A stretch of 6,080 bases of DNA from Prevotellaceae bacterium (GCA_031279735.1 JAITHX010000164.1:1-6080), one strand, 5' to 3'. Numbered from the stretch's first letter, positions 1 to 5,997 are shown. Numbers and translations: made by a program. The notes: generated by a model not told the origin, from the sequence alone.

Positions 1-88
1 CAGATGACACAGATTTTACAGATTTTACAGATTTACGCGGATTTGAATCCGCGTAAATCTGTAAAATCTGTAAAATCTGTGTCATCTG
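1..88. repeat. Perfect long palindrome with 43-bp arms
   Basis: Bases 1-43 and 46-88 are exact reverse complements around a 2-nt centre (TG at 44-45). Each arm holds a short tandem run of ACAGATTTT-like 9-mers next to a GC-richer centre (ACGCGGATT). The left end coincides with the window edge, so the palindrome may be longer. No gene overlaps it. Similar ACAGATTTT-type repeats are, from memory, common in Bacteroidales spacers. A perfect snapback at a sequence edge can also be an assembly fold-back artefact. No function is assigned. Confidence 0.95.
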
Positions 89-146
89 TGTGCTAAGTTA
101 TTTATTCGACATCCCTAAAATCATAAAAATCACAGTTCAGACAAAA

Positions 147-235
147 GCGACAATCTGGAATGCACCCTACACAGTGCAAACGCATCTGAAATTCAGAATT
201 CCGGAAGTCTCGCAAACCGGACTGTCGCATTTTTT
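147..235 (+). terminator. Possible structured transcript end (weak)
   Basis: GCGACA at 147-152 can pair with TGTCGC at 223-228, followed by a T-run at 230-235. The enclosed 70 nt include smaller stems: TGCAC/GTGCA at 161-165 and 174-178, CTGAA/TTCAG at 186-196, and AGTC/GACT at 206-209 and 220-223. The arrangement resembles the 3' end of a folded non-coding transcript or a terminator with a large insert. The closing stem is only 6 bp, so this may be chance. Confidence 0.25.
152..167 (+). repeat. 16-bp dispersed motif, copy 1
   Basis: AATCTGGAATGCACCC. It matches the copies at 261-276 and 4975-4990 with one or two differences (consensus AATYTGRAATGCACCC). Copies 1 and 2 start 109 bp apart in the same orientation, and all three copies lie outside coding sequence or at a gene end. 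Its role is unknown. Confidence 0.7.
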
Positions 236-260
236 CTGCAAAACTGTTAATTGAATGGAT

Positions 261-276
261 AATCTGAAATGCACCC
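261..276 (+). repeat. 16-bp dispersed motif, copy 2
   Basis: AATCTGAAATGCACCC. It abuts the hairpin starting at 276, directly upstream of the 41-bp array. It differs from copy 1 at one base and from copy 3 at one base. Confidence 0.7.
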
Positions 277-300
277 CGGTTTCACTGCCGGTGAAACCGG
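276..300. repeat. Hairpin preceding the array; possible diverged unit
   Basis: CCGGTTTCAC (276-285) pairs perfectly with GTGAAACCGG (291-300) around a 5-nt loop. The half-site TTTCAC/GTGAAA is the same as in the 41-bp array that follows, and its centre (288) lies 39 bp before the centre of the first array palindrome (327), almost in phase. It may be a diverged founder or edge unit. No T-run follows on the plus strand, so it is not a standard plus-strand terminator. Confidence 0.75.
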
Positions 301-305
301 CTTCT

Positions 306-717
306 CAAAAAAAAGGGTTTTCACATGATGTGAAAGGGGTATTTTTTTCAAAAAAACCTTTTCACATGATGTGAAAGGGGTATTTTTTTCAAAAAAGCCT
401 TTTCACATGATGTGAAAGGGGTAAATTTTTTAAAAAAACCTTTTCACATGATGTGAAAGGGGTATTTTTTTCAAAAAAACCTTTTCACATGATGTGAAAG
501 GGGTAAATTTTTTAAAAAAACCTTTTCACATGATGTGAAAGGGGTAAATTTTTCAAAAAAACCTTTTCACATGATGTGAAAGGGGTATTTTTTTCAAAAA
601 AGCCTTTTCACATGATGTGAAAGGGGTAAATTTTTTTAAAAAACCTTTTCACATGATGTGAAAGGGGTATTTTTTTCAAAAAAACCTTTTCACATGATGT
701 GAAAGGGGTATTTTATT
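306..717. repeat. Ten-copy palindromic tandem array, exact 41-bp period
   Basis: The core CACATGATGTG occurs at 322, 363, 404, 445, 486, 527, 568, 609, 650 and 691, so every step is exactly 41 bp. The surrounding TTTCACATGATGTGAAA and the following GGGGTA are identical in all ten copies. Variation is confined to the A/T spacer, which occurs as T-run/C/A-run or AAAT-run/A-run forms and with AACC or AGCC before the core, always keeping the same length. Folded as RNA, each unit gives CC-T-TTTCAC / GTGAAA-GG around an ATGAT loop, followed by a T-run on the plus strand; the minus strand likewise gives a stem then seven Ts. It is not a CRISPR array: there are no unique spacers. The spacer itself is also self-complementary. 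Possible roles are serial two-way terminators, multiple operators on bent DNA, or a selfish repeat. Confidence 0.95.
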
Positions 718-734
718 TCTAACACATCCCCTGA

Positions 735-819
735 AATTAAGAATTAAGAATGACCTGACGGACGCCGGTTGAATTATGAATTGTCCGACTTTCCGTCAGG
801 CAATTCTTAATTTTTAATT
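735..819. repeat. Interrupted inverted repeat just upstream of dnaE
   Basis: Bases 735-762 and 792-819 are inverted copies (28-nt arms, 25 matches) around a 29-nt middle. The inner 9 bp (CCTGACGGA with TCCGTCAGG) are perfect; the outer parts are AATTAAGAATTAAGAAT and its complement with mismatches. The right arm continues into further AATTCTT direct repeats to about 836. It lies about 50 bp before the dnaE start, so it falls in or next to the promoter region. No clear -33/-7 pair is seen; TAATTTTA at 841-848 is a weak -7 candidate. Confidence 0.8.
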
Positions 820-868
820 CTTAATTCTTAATTCTTATTGTAATTTTACGCCTCAAAATTTAGTGACA

Positions 869-3800
869 ATGTATAGTGACACAATTACAACAGGCAATAG
901 CGCCGGCGCGGGAGAGCTTCCCGGATTCGTTCATCTGCATGTTCATACGCAGTATTCTCTGCTTGACGGAGCCTCGTCCATCAAGAAATTGTTCGCAAAG
1001 GCTCAAAGCGACGGTCAGCCCGCGCTGGCAATAACCGACCATGGAAATATGTTCGGGGTAAAAGAGTTTCTCAAGGAGGCGGCTGGCTCTTCGGTGAAAC
1101 CTATTGTAGGCTGCGAGGTTTACGTGGCGCGCGCAAGCCGGTTCGACAAAAACGGAAAGGACGATCAGGGAGGACGGCATCTCCTGATCCTGGCGAAGAA
1201 CAAAACGGGCTATCACAATCTCGTGAAACTCGTTTCGCTGGGTTTTGTCGAAGGATTCTATTCCCGTCCGCGCATCGACAAGGAAATTCTGTTTCGTTAC
1301 AAGGAGGGACTGATAGTTTCGTCGGCTTGCATAGGCGGAGAGATACCCAAACTGATTCGCGCCGGACGAATGGATGAAGCCGAAAGGGTGGCTCTCGAAT
1401 TTAAGGAGCATTTCGGCGACGATTTCTATCTCGAACTCCAGCGTCACATCACCGACGATCCCTACACCGTCGGCGTGACGCAACAGCAGGAAATCGCCAA
1501 CAAGGGACTCGTGGCGCTGTCGAAAAAACTCGGCATAAAACTTATAGCCACCAACGACGTGCATTTCGTCAATGCCGACGATGCCGAGGCTCACGACCGG
1601 CTTATCTGTATCAGTACGGGCGCCAAACTCGACGACACCGACAGAATGAGATACACCAAGCAGGAATGGATGAAAACCCGCCGCGAAATGGCGCGTCTCT
1701 TCCACGACCACCGCGAAGCTCTCGAAAACACTCTCGAAATAGCCGCGAAAATAGAAACCTACAGCATAGCCAGCAAAGCGATAATGCCCGACTTCCCTAT
1801 CCCTCCCGAATTTGACGACAACGACGATTATCTCCGTTATCTCAGCTACGAGGGCGCCAAACGACGCTACAGCGAGATAACCGACGAGATAACCGAACGG
1901 ATGGAGTTTGAACTCGCAACCATAAAGGGCATGGGCTTTCCGGGATACTTTCTCATTGTTCAGGACTTTATCGCCGAAGCCAGAAAAATGGGCGTTTCCG
2001 TCGGCCCTGGACGAGGTTCGGCCGCCGGCTCGGTGGTTGCCTACTGTCTGGGAATTACCGACCTCGACCCTATAAAGTACAAACTTCTGTTCGAACGTTT
2101 TCTCAATCCCGACCGCGTCTCCATGCCCGATATAGACATCGACTTCGACGACGACGGACGTTACGAGGTGCTTAAATACGTAGAGCAGAAGTACGGCAAG
2201 GAAAAGGTTGCCCACATCGTGACCTTCGGCACCATGGCTGCCAAATCGGCGATAAGGGACGTTGCCCGCGTTCAGGAACTCCCTCTCTCCGAAGCCGACC
2301 GACTGGCGAAACTCGTGCCCGAAGGCGCGAAGGTAAACCTCGAAAAGGCGTTCGCCGAAGTCCCCGAACTGGAACGGGAACTCGGCTCGAACAACGCTCT
2401 GGTGAAGAATACGCTCAAATACGCCAAAATACTCGAAGGCTCGATTCGCAACACCGGAGTTCACGCCTGCGGAATAATCATCGGGCGCGACGACCTCAAA
2501 GAGTATGTCCCCCTGTGTATCTCGAAGGACAAGGACACGAACGAGGAAATTCTCGTAACCCAGTACGAAGGCACCGAAGTCGAGGACGTGGGACTGCTGA
2601 AAATGGACTTCCTCGGTCTCAAAACCCTCTCTATCATCAAGGAGGCGCTGGAAAACATAAAGCTGAGACACGGAAAGGAAATAGACATCAGCGCCATTCC
2701 GCTCGACGACAAAAAAACCTACGAACTCTTCAGCCGAGGCGATACCATCGCCACTTTCCAGTTCGAATCCGACGGAATGCGCAAATGGCTCCGGCAGCTT
2801 AAACCCAACATGTTCGAAGACCTTATCGCGATGAACGCCCTCTATCGCCCCGGCCCTATGGAGTATATTCCCGACTTCATCGCCCGCAAGCACGGTCGCA
2901 GGGAAATAGTTTACGACATCCCCCAACAGTCCGAATATCTTTCCGACACCTACGGCATCACTGTCTATCAGGAGCAGGTGATGCTTCTCTCGCAGTCGCT
3001 GGCAAACTTCACCAAGGGCGAAGCCGATTCGCTGCGCAAGGCTATGGGAAAAAAGAAACGCGCCGAAATGGACAAGATGAAGGAAAAATTCCTTTCGGGC
3101 GGCGCCGCCAACGGATACGACGAAAAAAAACTCGAAAAGATATGGACCGACTGGGAGGCTTTCGCCGAATATGCCTTCAACAAATCGCACTCGACCTGCT
3201 ATTCGTTCGTCGCCTATCAAACCGCCTACCTCAAAGCGCATTATCCGGCGGAATACATGGCGGCGGTGCTGAGCCGCAACCTGTCGAACATCACCGACAT
3301 CACCAAGTCGATGGACGAATGTCGCCGCATGGGAATCAACGTTATGGGACCGGACATCAACGAGAGTTACAGAAAATTCACCGTGAACGCCGCCGGCGAC
3401 ATTCGCTTCGGACTGGGCGCCATCAAGAACGTAGGCGCCGCGGCGGTGGAAAACATAATCGTTGAACGCAAAAAGCGTCTGTTCGTCGATATTTTCGATT
3501 TCGCGGAACGGGTCGATCTCGCTTCAGTCAACAAAAGAAGTATCGAATCGCTCGCCATGGCCGGAGCCTTCGACAATCTCAATATCCGACGCGAACAGTT
3601 TGCCGCCCTCAACGCGAAGGGCGAATCGCTGCTCGAAGTGCTGATTCGATACGGAAGCAAGGTGCAAGCCGACAAAATGATGAATAAACATTCGCTCTTC
3701 TTCGGCGACAACGCCGTAGGAGTCTCGCGTCCCGAAATCCCGCAAACGGAATCATGGTCGAAACTCGAAATACTCAACCGCGAAAGGGAACTGACGGGCA

Positions 3801-4411
3801 TGTTTCTCTCCGCGCATCCTCTCGACGACTATAAATTCGAGATGGAAAACATGGTCTCGCGAACCATAGCCGACCTCGAAAACCTCGCCGCCCTGAAAGG
3901 ACGCGATTTCACTATGGGGGGACTCGTGAGTTCAGTCAAAAGCGGAACGAGCAAGAACGGAAAACCTTGGGGCGCAATTATCCTCGAAGATTATACGGGA
4001 ACATACGAGTTTCGTTTCTTCGGCAAGGACTACGAATCGTTCCTGCAGTTCATGACGCCGGGCTACTTCCTGCTGATGAAAGCCACCGTGCAGGAGAAAT
4101 TCAGCTACAGCACCGAAAATTCCGGCGAACTGGAACCGAAAATCAAACAGATCACCCTGCTCGGCAATGCGCGGGAAAACCTGAAAAGAATCACCGCAGA
4201 TATTCCCGTAGGCGATGTGTCGCCGGAATTTGCGGAGGAGATAATGGCAGCAGTCAGAAAGAGTCCGGGCAAGATAGAACTCCGAATCCGTTTTATCGAC
4301 AATGAAAAGAACTTTTCGCTCGACCTGTTTTCGCGCAAATACAGGATAGGAATACAGCAGGAAATGCTCGATTTTTTGCGGAATAACGGAATAAAATACT
4401 CCGTTTCCTGA
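869..4411 (+). CDS. dnaE: DNA polymerase III alpha subunit DnaE
   Basis: Catalytic subunit of the replicative DNA polymerase (C-family), adding dNTPs at the fork in complex with the beta clamp and clamp loader. Residue numbers start from ATG 869 (1180 aa, close to the 1160 aa of E. coli DnaE). The N-terminal PHP domain (about 20-300) keeps its metal-site motifs: H22-L-H24-V-H26, DHGN at 57-60, SACIGGE, and NDVH ending at H232. The polymerase core follows, with PGRGSAAGS from 380, PDIDIDF from 420 with probable catalytic D423 and D425, and D580 in KMDFLGLKTL. YRPGPMEYIPDF lies at 659 and YGITVYQEQVM at 695. A helix-hairpin-helix region spans about 885-910, a clamp-binding-like KHSLF is at 940-944, and an OB fold is at about 1014-1060. 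An in-frame GTG at 863 is possible, but ATG 869 is preferred; there is no Shine-Dalgarno sequence, as is usual in Bacteroidota. The gene looks intact, and GC is higher than in the flanking spacers. Transcription appears monocistronic in this window. Confidence 0.97.
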   Translation: MYSDTITTGNSAGAGELPGFVHLHVHTQYSLLDGASSIKKLFAKAQSDGQPALAITDHGNMFGVKEFLKEAAGSSVKPIVGCEVYVARASRFDKNGKDDQGGRHLLILAKNKTGYHNLVKLVSLGFVEGFYSRPRIDKEILFRYKEGLIVSSACIGGEIPKLIRAGRMDEAERVALEFKEHFGDDFYLELQRHITDDPYTVGVTQQQEIANKGLVALSKKLGIKLIATNDVHFVNADDAEAHDRLICISTGAKLDDTDRMRYTKQEWMKTRREMARLFHDHREALENTLEIAAKIETYSIASKAIMPDFPIPPEFDDNDDYLRYLSYEGAKRRYSEITDEITERMEFELATIKGMGFPGYFLIVQDFIAEARKMGVSVGPGRGSAAGSVVAYCLGITDLDPIKYKLLFERFLNPDRVSMPDIDIDFDDDGRYEVLKYVEQKYGKEKVAHIVTFGTMAAKSAIRDVARVQELPLSEADRLAKLVPEGAKVNLEKAFAEVPELERELGSNNALVKNTLKYAKILEGSIRNTGVHACGIIIGRDDLKEYVPLCISKDKDTNEEILVTQYEGTEVEDVGLLKMDFLGLKTLSIIKEALENIKLRHGKEIDISAIPLDDKKTYELFSRGDTIATFQFESDGMRKWLRQLKPNMFEDLIAMNALYRPGPMEYIPDFIARKHGRREIVYDIPQQSEYLSDTYGITVYQEQVMLLSQSLANFTKGEADSLRKAMGKKKRAEMDKMKEKFLSGGAANGYDEKKLEKIWTDWEAFAEYAFNKSHSTCYSFVAYQTAYLKAHYPAEYMAAVLSRNLSNITDITKSMDECRRMGINVMGPDINESYRKFTVNAAGDIRFGLGAIKNVGAAAVENIIVERKKRLFVDIFDFAERVDLASVNKRSIESLAMAGAFDNLNIRREQFAALNAKGESLLEVLIRYGSKVQADKMMNKHSLFFGDNAVGVSRPEIPQTESWSKLEILNRERELTGMFLSAHPLDDYKFEMENMVSRTIADLENLAALKGRDFTMGGLVSSVKSGTSKNGKPWGAIILEDYTGTYEFRFFGKDYESFLQFMTPGYFLLMKATVQEKFSYSTENSGELEPKIKQITLLGNARENLKRITADIPVGDVSPEFAEEIMAAVRKSPGKIELRIRFIDNEKNFSLDLFSRKYRIGIQQEMLDFLRNNGIKYSVS

Positions 4412-4462
4412 AATCCGTCGATAAAAACAGCCCGAAACAGTCCCCGAAAATGATAAAATAGT

Positions 4463-4504
4463 GTTAAAAAACATGCAATATTTCCCCCGAACATGTAATT
4501 TAAC
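4463..4504. repeat. Imperfect inverted repeat after dnaE
   Basis: GTTAAA-AA-ACATG (4463-4475) pairs with CATGT-AA-TTTAAC (4492-4504): 6 bp, a 2x2 A/A mismatch, then 5 bp, with a 16-nt loop containing CCCCC. It starts 51 bp after the dnaE stop. Without a T-run it is a poor intrinsic terminator. It could be a processing or stabilising stem, or an operator for the promoter about 55 bp downstream. Confidence 0.45.
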
Positions 4505-4557
4505 GAAAAAAGACACAGCTATATGTGAAAAATAGTTAAATTCGATTGCACGGGATG

Positions 4558-4587
4558 TTTTAACAATGGAAAATCTTAATACCTTTG
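4558..4587 (+). promoter_or_regulatory. Bacteroidota-type promoter (-33/-7)
   Basis: TACCTTTG at 4580-4587 matches the Bacteroidota -7 consensus TAnnTTTG exactly and is followed by CA, as is common. A T-rich -33-like element (TTTT, 4558-4561) lies 18 nt upstream. The predicted start is near 4593-4595. No plus-strand gene follows; the next clear signal is the terminator at 4635-4666. Confidence 0.7.
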
Positions 4588-4593
4588 CAGCGG

Positions 4594-4666
4594 ATTTCAG
4601 ATAGGTACTCTCACTTTTTACCATTATAAATTTGAAACGTTTCATGTGAATGAAACGTTTTTTTTT
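4594..4666 (+). ncRNA. Candidate small RNA between promoter and terminator
   Basis: The promoter at 4558-4587 and the terminator at 4635-4666 define a transcript of about 72 nt. Its 5' part is unstructured apart from a weak GGTA/TACC pairing (4604-4607 with 4619-4622); the 3' part is the terminator stem. The only reading frame starting inside is a 7-codon one (MKRFFLL, from 4651) running through the T-run, which I do not consider coding. I do not recognise a known RNA family. Alternatives are a leader with attenuator whose downstream gene has been lost, or an mRNA 5' fragment cut off by insertion of the repeat at 4740. Confidence 0.4.
4635..4666 (+). terminator. Strong intrinsic terminator
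   Basis: AAACGTTTCA (4635-4644) pairs perfectly with TGAAACGTTT (4651-4660) around a 6-nt loop, and the T-run covers 4658-4666 (nine Ts). It is a textbook Rho-independent terminator for plus-strand transcripts. It would end both the small transcript from 4594 and any read-through from dnaE. Confidence 0.85.
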
Positions 4667-4739
4667 GTTGTAGGGTATTGGGTATAGGGCGGGGTGTCCA
4701 AAATACGGGGGCAAGTCTTAAAATCTTCCTCCCTGCTTT

Positions 4740-4760
4740 CACCGCGTTGCGGTGTTTTTT
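4740..4760 (+). terminator. Repeat-borne terminator hairpin, plus strand
   Basis: CACCGC (4740-4745), loop GTT, GCGGTG (4749-4754), then six Ts (4755-4760). It forms the outer end of the left half of the inverted repeat. Confidence 0.6.
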
Positions 4761-4941
4761 ATAAACGCTAAGGGCGCAGAGGCTTCGCAGAGAACGCAAG
4801 GGCTTCGCGTCCTTTGCGAAGGGGGTGCGCGGTTACGGGTCTTGAGGGCTTGACCCGCATCCTTCGGCGACCTTGCGCAAAGGCTTCGCAAAGGACGCGA
4901 AGCTTTTGCGCCCTCTGCGAAGCCTCTGCGCCCCTTGCGGT

Positions 4942-4963
4942 AAAAAAACACCGCGATGCGGTG
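4942..4963 (-). terminator. Terminator of the minus-strand gene
   Basis: Read on the minus strand: CACCGC, loop ATC, GCGGTG (4963 to 4949), then seven Ts (4948 to 4942). It starts 26 bp after the stop codon of the minus-strand gene, so it most likely ends that transcript. It is the outer end of the right half of the inverted repeat, so the repeat seems to supply the terminator. Confidence 0.7.
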
Positions 4964-4974
4964 AAGAACCGCAC

Positions 4975-4990
4975 AATTTGAAATGCACCC
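4975..4990 (+). repeat. 16-bp dispersed motif, copy 3
   Basis: AATTTGAAATGCACCC, one base different from copy 2. Its last base is the final base of the minus-strand gene's stop codon. It lies between that gene and the inverted repeat, more than 4.6 kb from copies 1 and 2. Confidence 0.7.
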
Positions 4991-5820
4991 TATCGTAAGG
5001 TTTTAAATATAAGGGCAAGTGAAACTCTCGAGAAGTTTTCGGCAATATTTTCGTTAAGTTTAATCATGTCGCCTTGCGGGAGTTTGGAGTTTTTGAACGA
5101 GGCGGCGGATATTCTCAGCGCGACGCCTGCCGAAAAGTCTTTCGACAGAAGGAAGTCGGCGCACACGGAAGATGCGAAACCGAAGTTTTTTTCGTTGAGT
5201 TCGTATCCTGCGCCGTTGAAGTCGATTTTGTTGTCGTAGATCGAATAGCCCAGCACCAGGTCGCACGAGACATAGAGCTTGTTGTTTCGGGGTATAGACC
5301 TGAGTGAAATCATAGGACCGAAGAAATGGATGAATATCTCGTCGCTGCGCGAACCGAAGCAGATGTTTTCGTCGGAAGAGATATAATAGAGAAAGCCGGA
5401 TTTGTTGCGCAGATCGAAATATTCGTATCTCAACCCCACCCCGACGTTCGGCGACATGAAAAACGTGGCGTCGGTAACGAAGCTCTTGCCGAGTTTGAGT
5501 CCCCTTCTGTACGAAAGCATATCTTTGGGAAGAGTGACAGGATCCTGAACTATGCGAAATGACGGTCCGCCGCCAATGCCGAAAACCCAGCGCTTGCAGT
5601 CGGGAATTTTGCGCAGACTTTTAGTCACTGCCTTTTTGTCATACGCCGTGTCGAGCCGTATATAGTCGTGTCTGAAAAATTTGTCGATGTTGATATCTAT
5701 TCTTTTTACGAACGCCGTATCTCCGTCGTTCGTCGATGAATCCGAGAGGACGGCGCTTCTCCGCGCGAACCCCCCTACGGGAATGAGAATCAATATTAAA
5801 ACAGCCAGCAGTTGCTTCAT
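4990..5820 (-). CDS. Secreted, probable outer-membrane beta-barrel protein, unknown function
   Basis: A 276-aa protein when read from ATG at 5820. An in-frame GTG at 5838 would add six charged residues before the signal peptide; the ATG is preferred because it gives MKQLL plus a clean hydrophobic stretch (LAVLILILIPVGGFA), with likely cleavage after A19, and because AAGGAAGAA lies directly before it. The mature protein has a polar start (about 20-75), then Gly- and aromatic-rich stretches with alternating residues typical of membrane beta strands (WVFGIGGGPSF, VGVGLRYEYFDL, LYVSCDLVLGYSIYD, FSAGVALRISAA), and ends in SLALIFKTLR, a plausible last strand. No helical membrane segment is seen after the signal peptide. 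I do not recognise the family; it resembles the many small Bacteroidota outer-membrane barrels in general form only. It is convergent to dnaE and stands alone. A soluble periplasmic protein is the alternative. Confidence 0.85.
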   Translation of the reverse strand: MKQLLAVLILILIPVGGFARRSAVLSDSSTNDGDTAFVKRIDINIDKFFRHDYIRLDTAYDKKAVTKSLRKIPDCKRWVFGIGGGPSFRIVQDPVTLPKDMLSYRRGLKLGKSFVTDATFFMSPNVGVGLRYEYFDLRNKSGFLYYISSDENICFGSRSDEIFIHFFGPMISLRSIPRNNKLYVSCDLVLGYSIYDNKIDFNGAGYELNEKNFGFASSVCADFLLSKDFSAGVALRISAASFKNSKLPQGDMIKLNENIAENFSRVSLALIFKTLR

Positions 5821-5997
5821 TTCTTCCTTATATATCACAATTTAGTTAAATAAGGGTATTAGTATGCAAAATCTGTGCCGTTCGTAGGTTAGTGGTTAGT
5901 GATTAGTGGTTAGTGGTTAGTGCCTGCCGGACGGGCGGAGAAAGACGGAGACACTGAGCCGCTTAGTAAGTGTTACGAGATAAATTGACGGTTTTTT
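5821..5997. other. Spacer upstream of the minus-strand gene
   Basis: This should contain the promoter of the minus-strand gene. TTTG (minus strand, 5865-5862) and TAAATTGTG about 22 nt further on are a poor match to the Bacteroidota -33/-7 pair, so no promoter is called. The stretch also holds the GTTAGTG run (5888-5922). I see no gene in 5923-5997. Confidence 0.5.
5888..5922. repeat. Five tandem GTTAGTG heptamers
   Basis: Five contiguous 7-bp copies: GTTAGTG, GTTAGTG, ATTAGTG, GTTAGTG, GTTAGTG. They lie 68 bp before the ATG of the minus-strand gene. Such heptamer runs could change length by slippage. Similar runs are, from memory, common in Bacteroidales spacers. Confidence 0.9.

Larger units (their letters stand above)
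89..305. other. Gene-free spacer upstream of the 41-bp array
   Basis: I see no credible reading frame on either strand here. The stretch holds two copies of a 16-bp motif (152-167 and 261-276), a possible long-range stem (147-152 with 223-228) closed by six Ts, a small palindrome CTGAA-A-TTCAG at 186-196, and a strong hairpin at 276-300. No TAnnTTTG promoter was found on the plus strand. The gene upstream, if any, lies outside the window. Confidence 0.6.
4740..4963. repeat. Large interrupted inverted repeat (BIME-like)
   Basis: The left half 4740-4821 and right half 4884-4963 are inverted copies with some mismatches. Exact blocks include 4772-4792 with 4913-4933 (21 bp) and 4802-4821 with 4884-4903 (20 bp). 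Each half starts at its outer end with a CACCGC/GCGGTG hairpin and a T-run, then GC-rich GGCGCA-GGCTTCGC units repeated about every 20 bp, ending in a CTTCGC/GCGAAG stem. The 62-nt centre (4822-4883) holds another palindrome, CGGGTC/GACCCG. A further copy of the left half lies at 5998-6080. This looks like a dispersed, non-coding mobile repeat; no transposase is seen. Confidence 0.85.
4667..4989. other. Gene-free spacer filled by an inverted repeat
   Basis: No credible gene is present. Frames open here on the minus strand are translations of the repeat (runs of RSLRSLCA-like peptide). 4667-4739 shows no recognised signal; 4740-4963 is the inverted repeat described separately; 4964-4989 carries the third copy of the 16-bp motif up to the stop codon of the minus-strand gene. 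Confidence 0.7.

Noticed and set aside
306..717. CRISPR array
   Set aside because: The unit is regular, but the spacers are near-identical A/T runs of fixed type, with no unique spacers and no cas gene.
863..868. GTG at 863 as the dnaE start
   Set aside because: An ATG follows two codons later, and nothing upstream favours GTG. It cannot be excluded, but it changes only two residues.
860..3241. A 793-codon open frame on the minus strand
   Set aside because: It lies entirely antisense to dnaE. Its peptide is rich in F, V, G, E and H with no domain pattern, which is what the complement of this codon usage gives. The DnaE frame explains the sequence fully.
4651..4674. A short peptide MKRFFLL
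   Set aside because: Its codons are the 3' arm and T-run of the terminator; too short and without a start signal.
3932..4714. A 260-codon minus-strand frame
   Set aside because: It is antisense to the dnaE 3' end and runs through the promoter and terminator region; its peptide shows no domain.
4611..5045. Overlapping minus-strand frames of 60-70 codons
   Set aside because: They translate the inverted repeat into repetitive R/S/L/A-rich peptides, overlap each other in several frames, and have no consistent start signal.
5074..5562. Plus-strand frames of 77 and 78 codons
   Set aside because: They lie antisense inside the signal-peptide-bearing minus-strand gene and lack any recognisable features.
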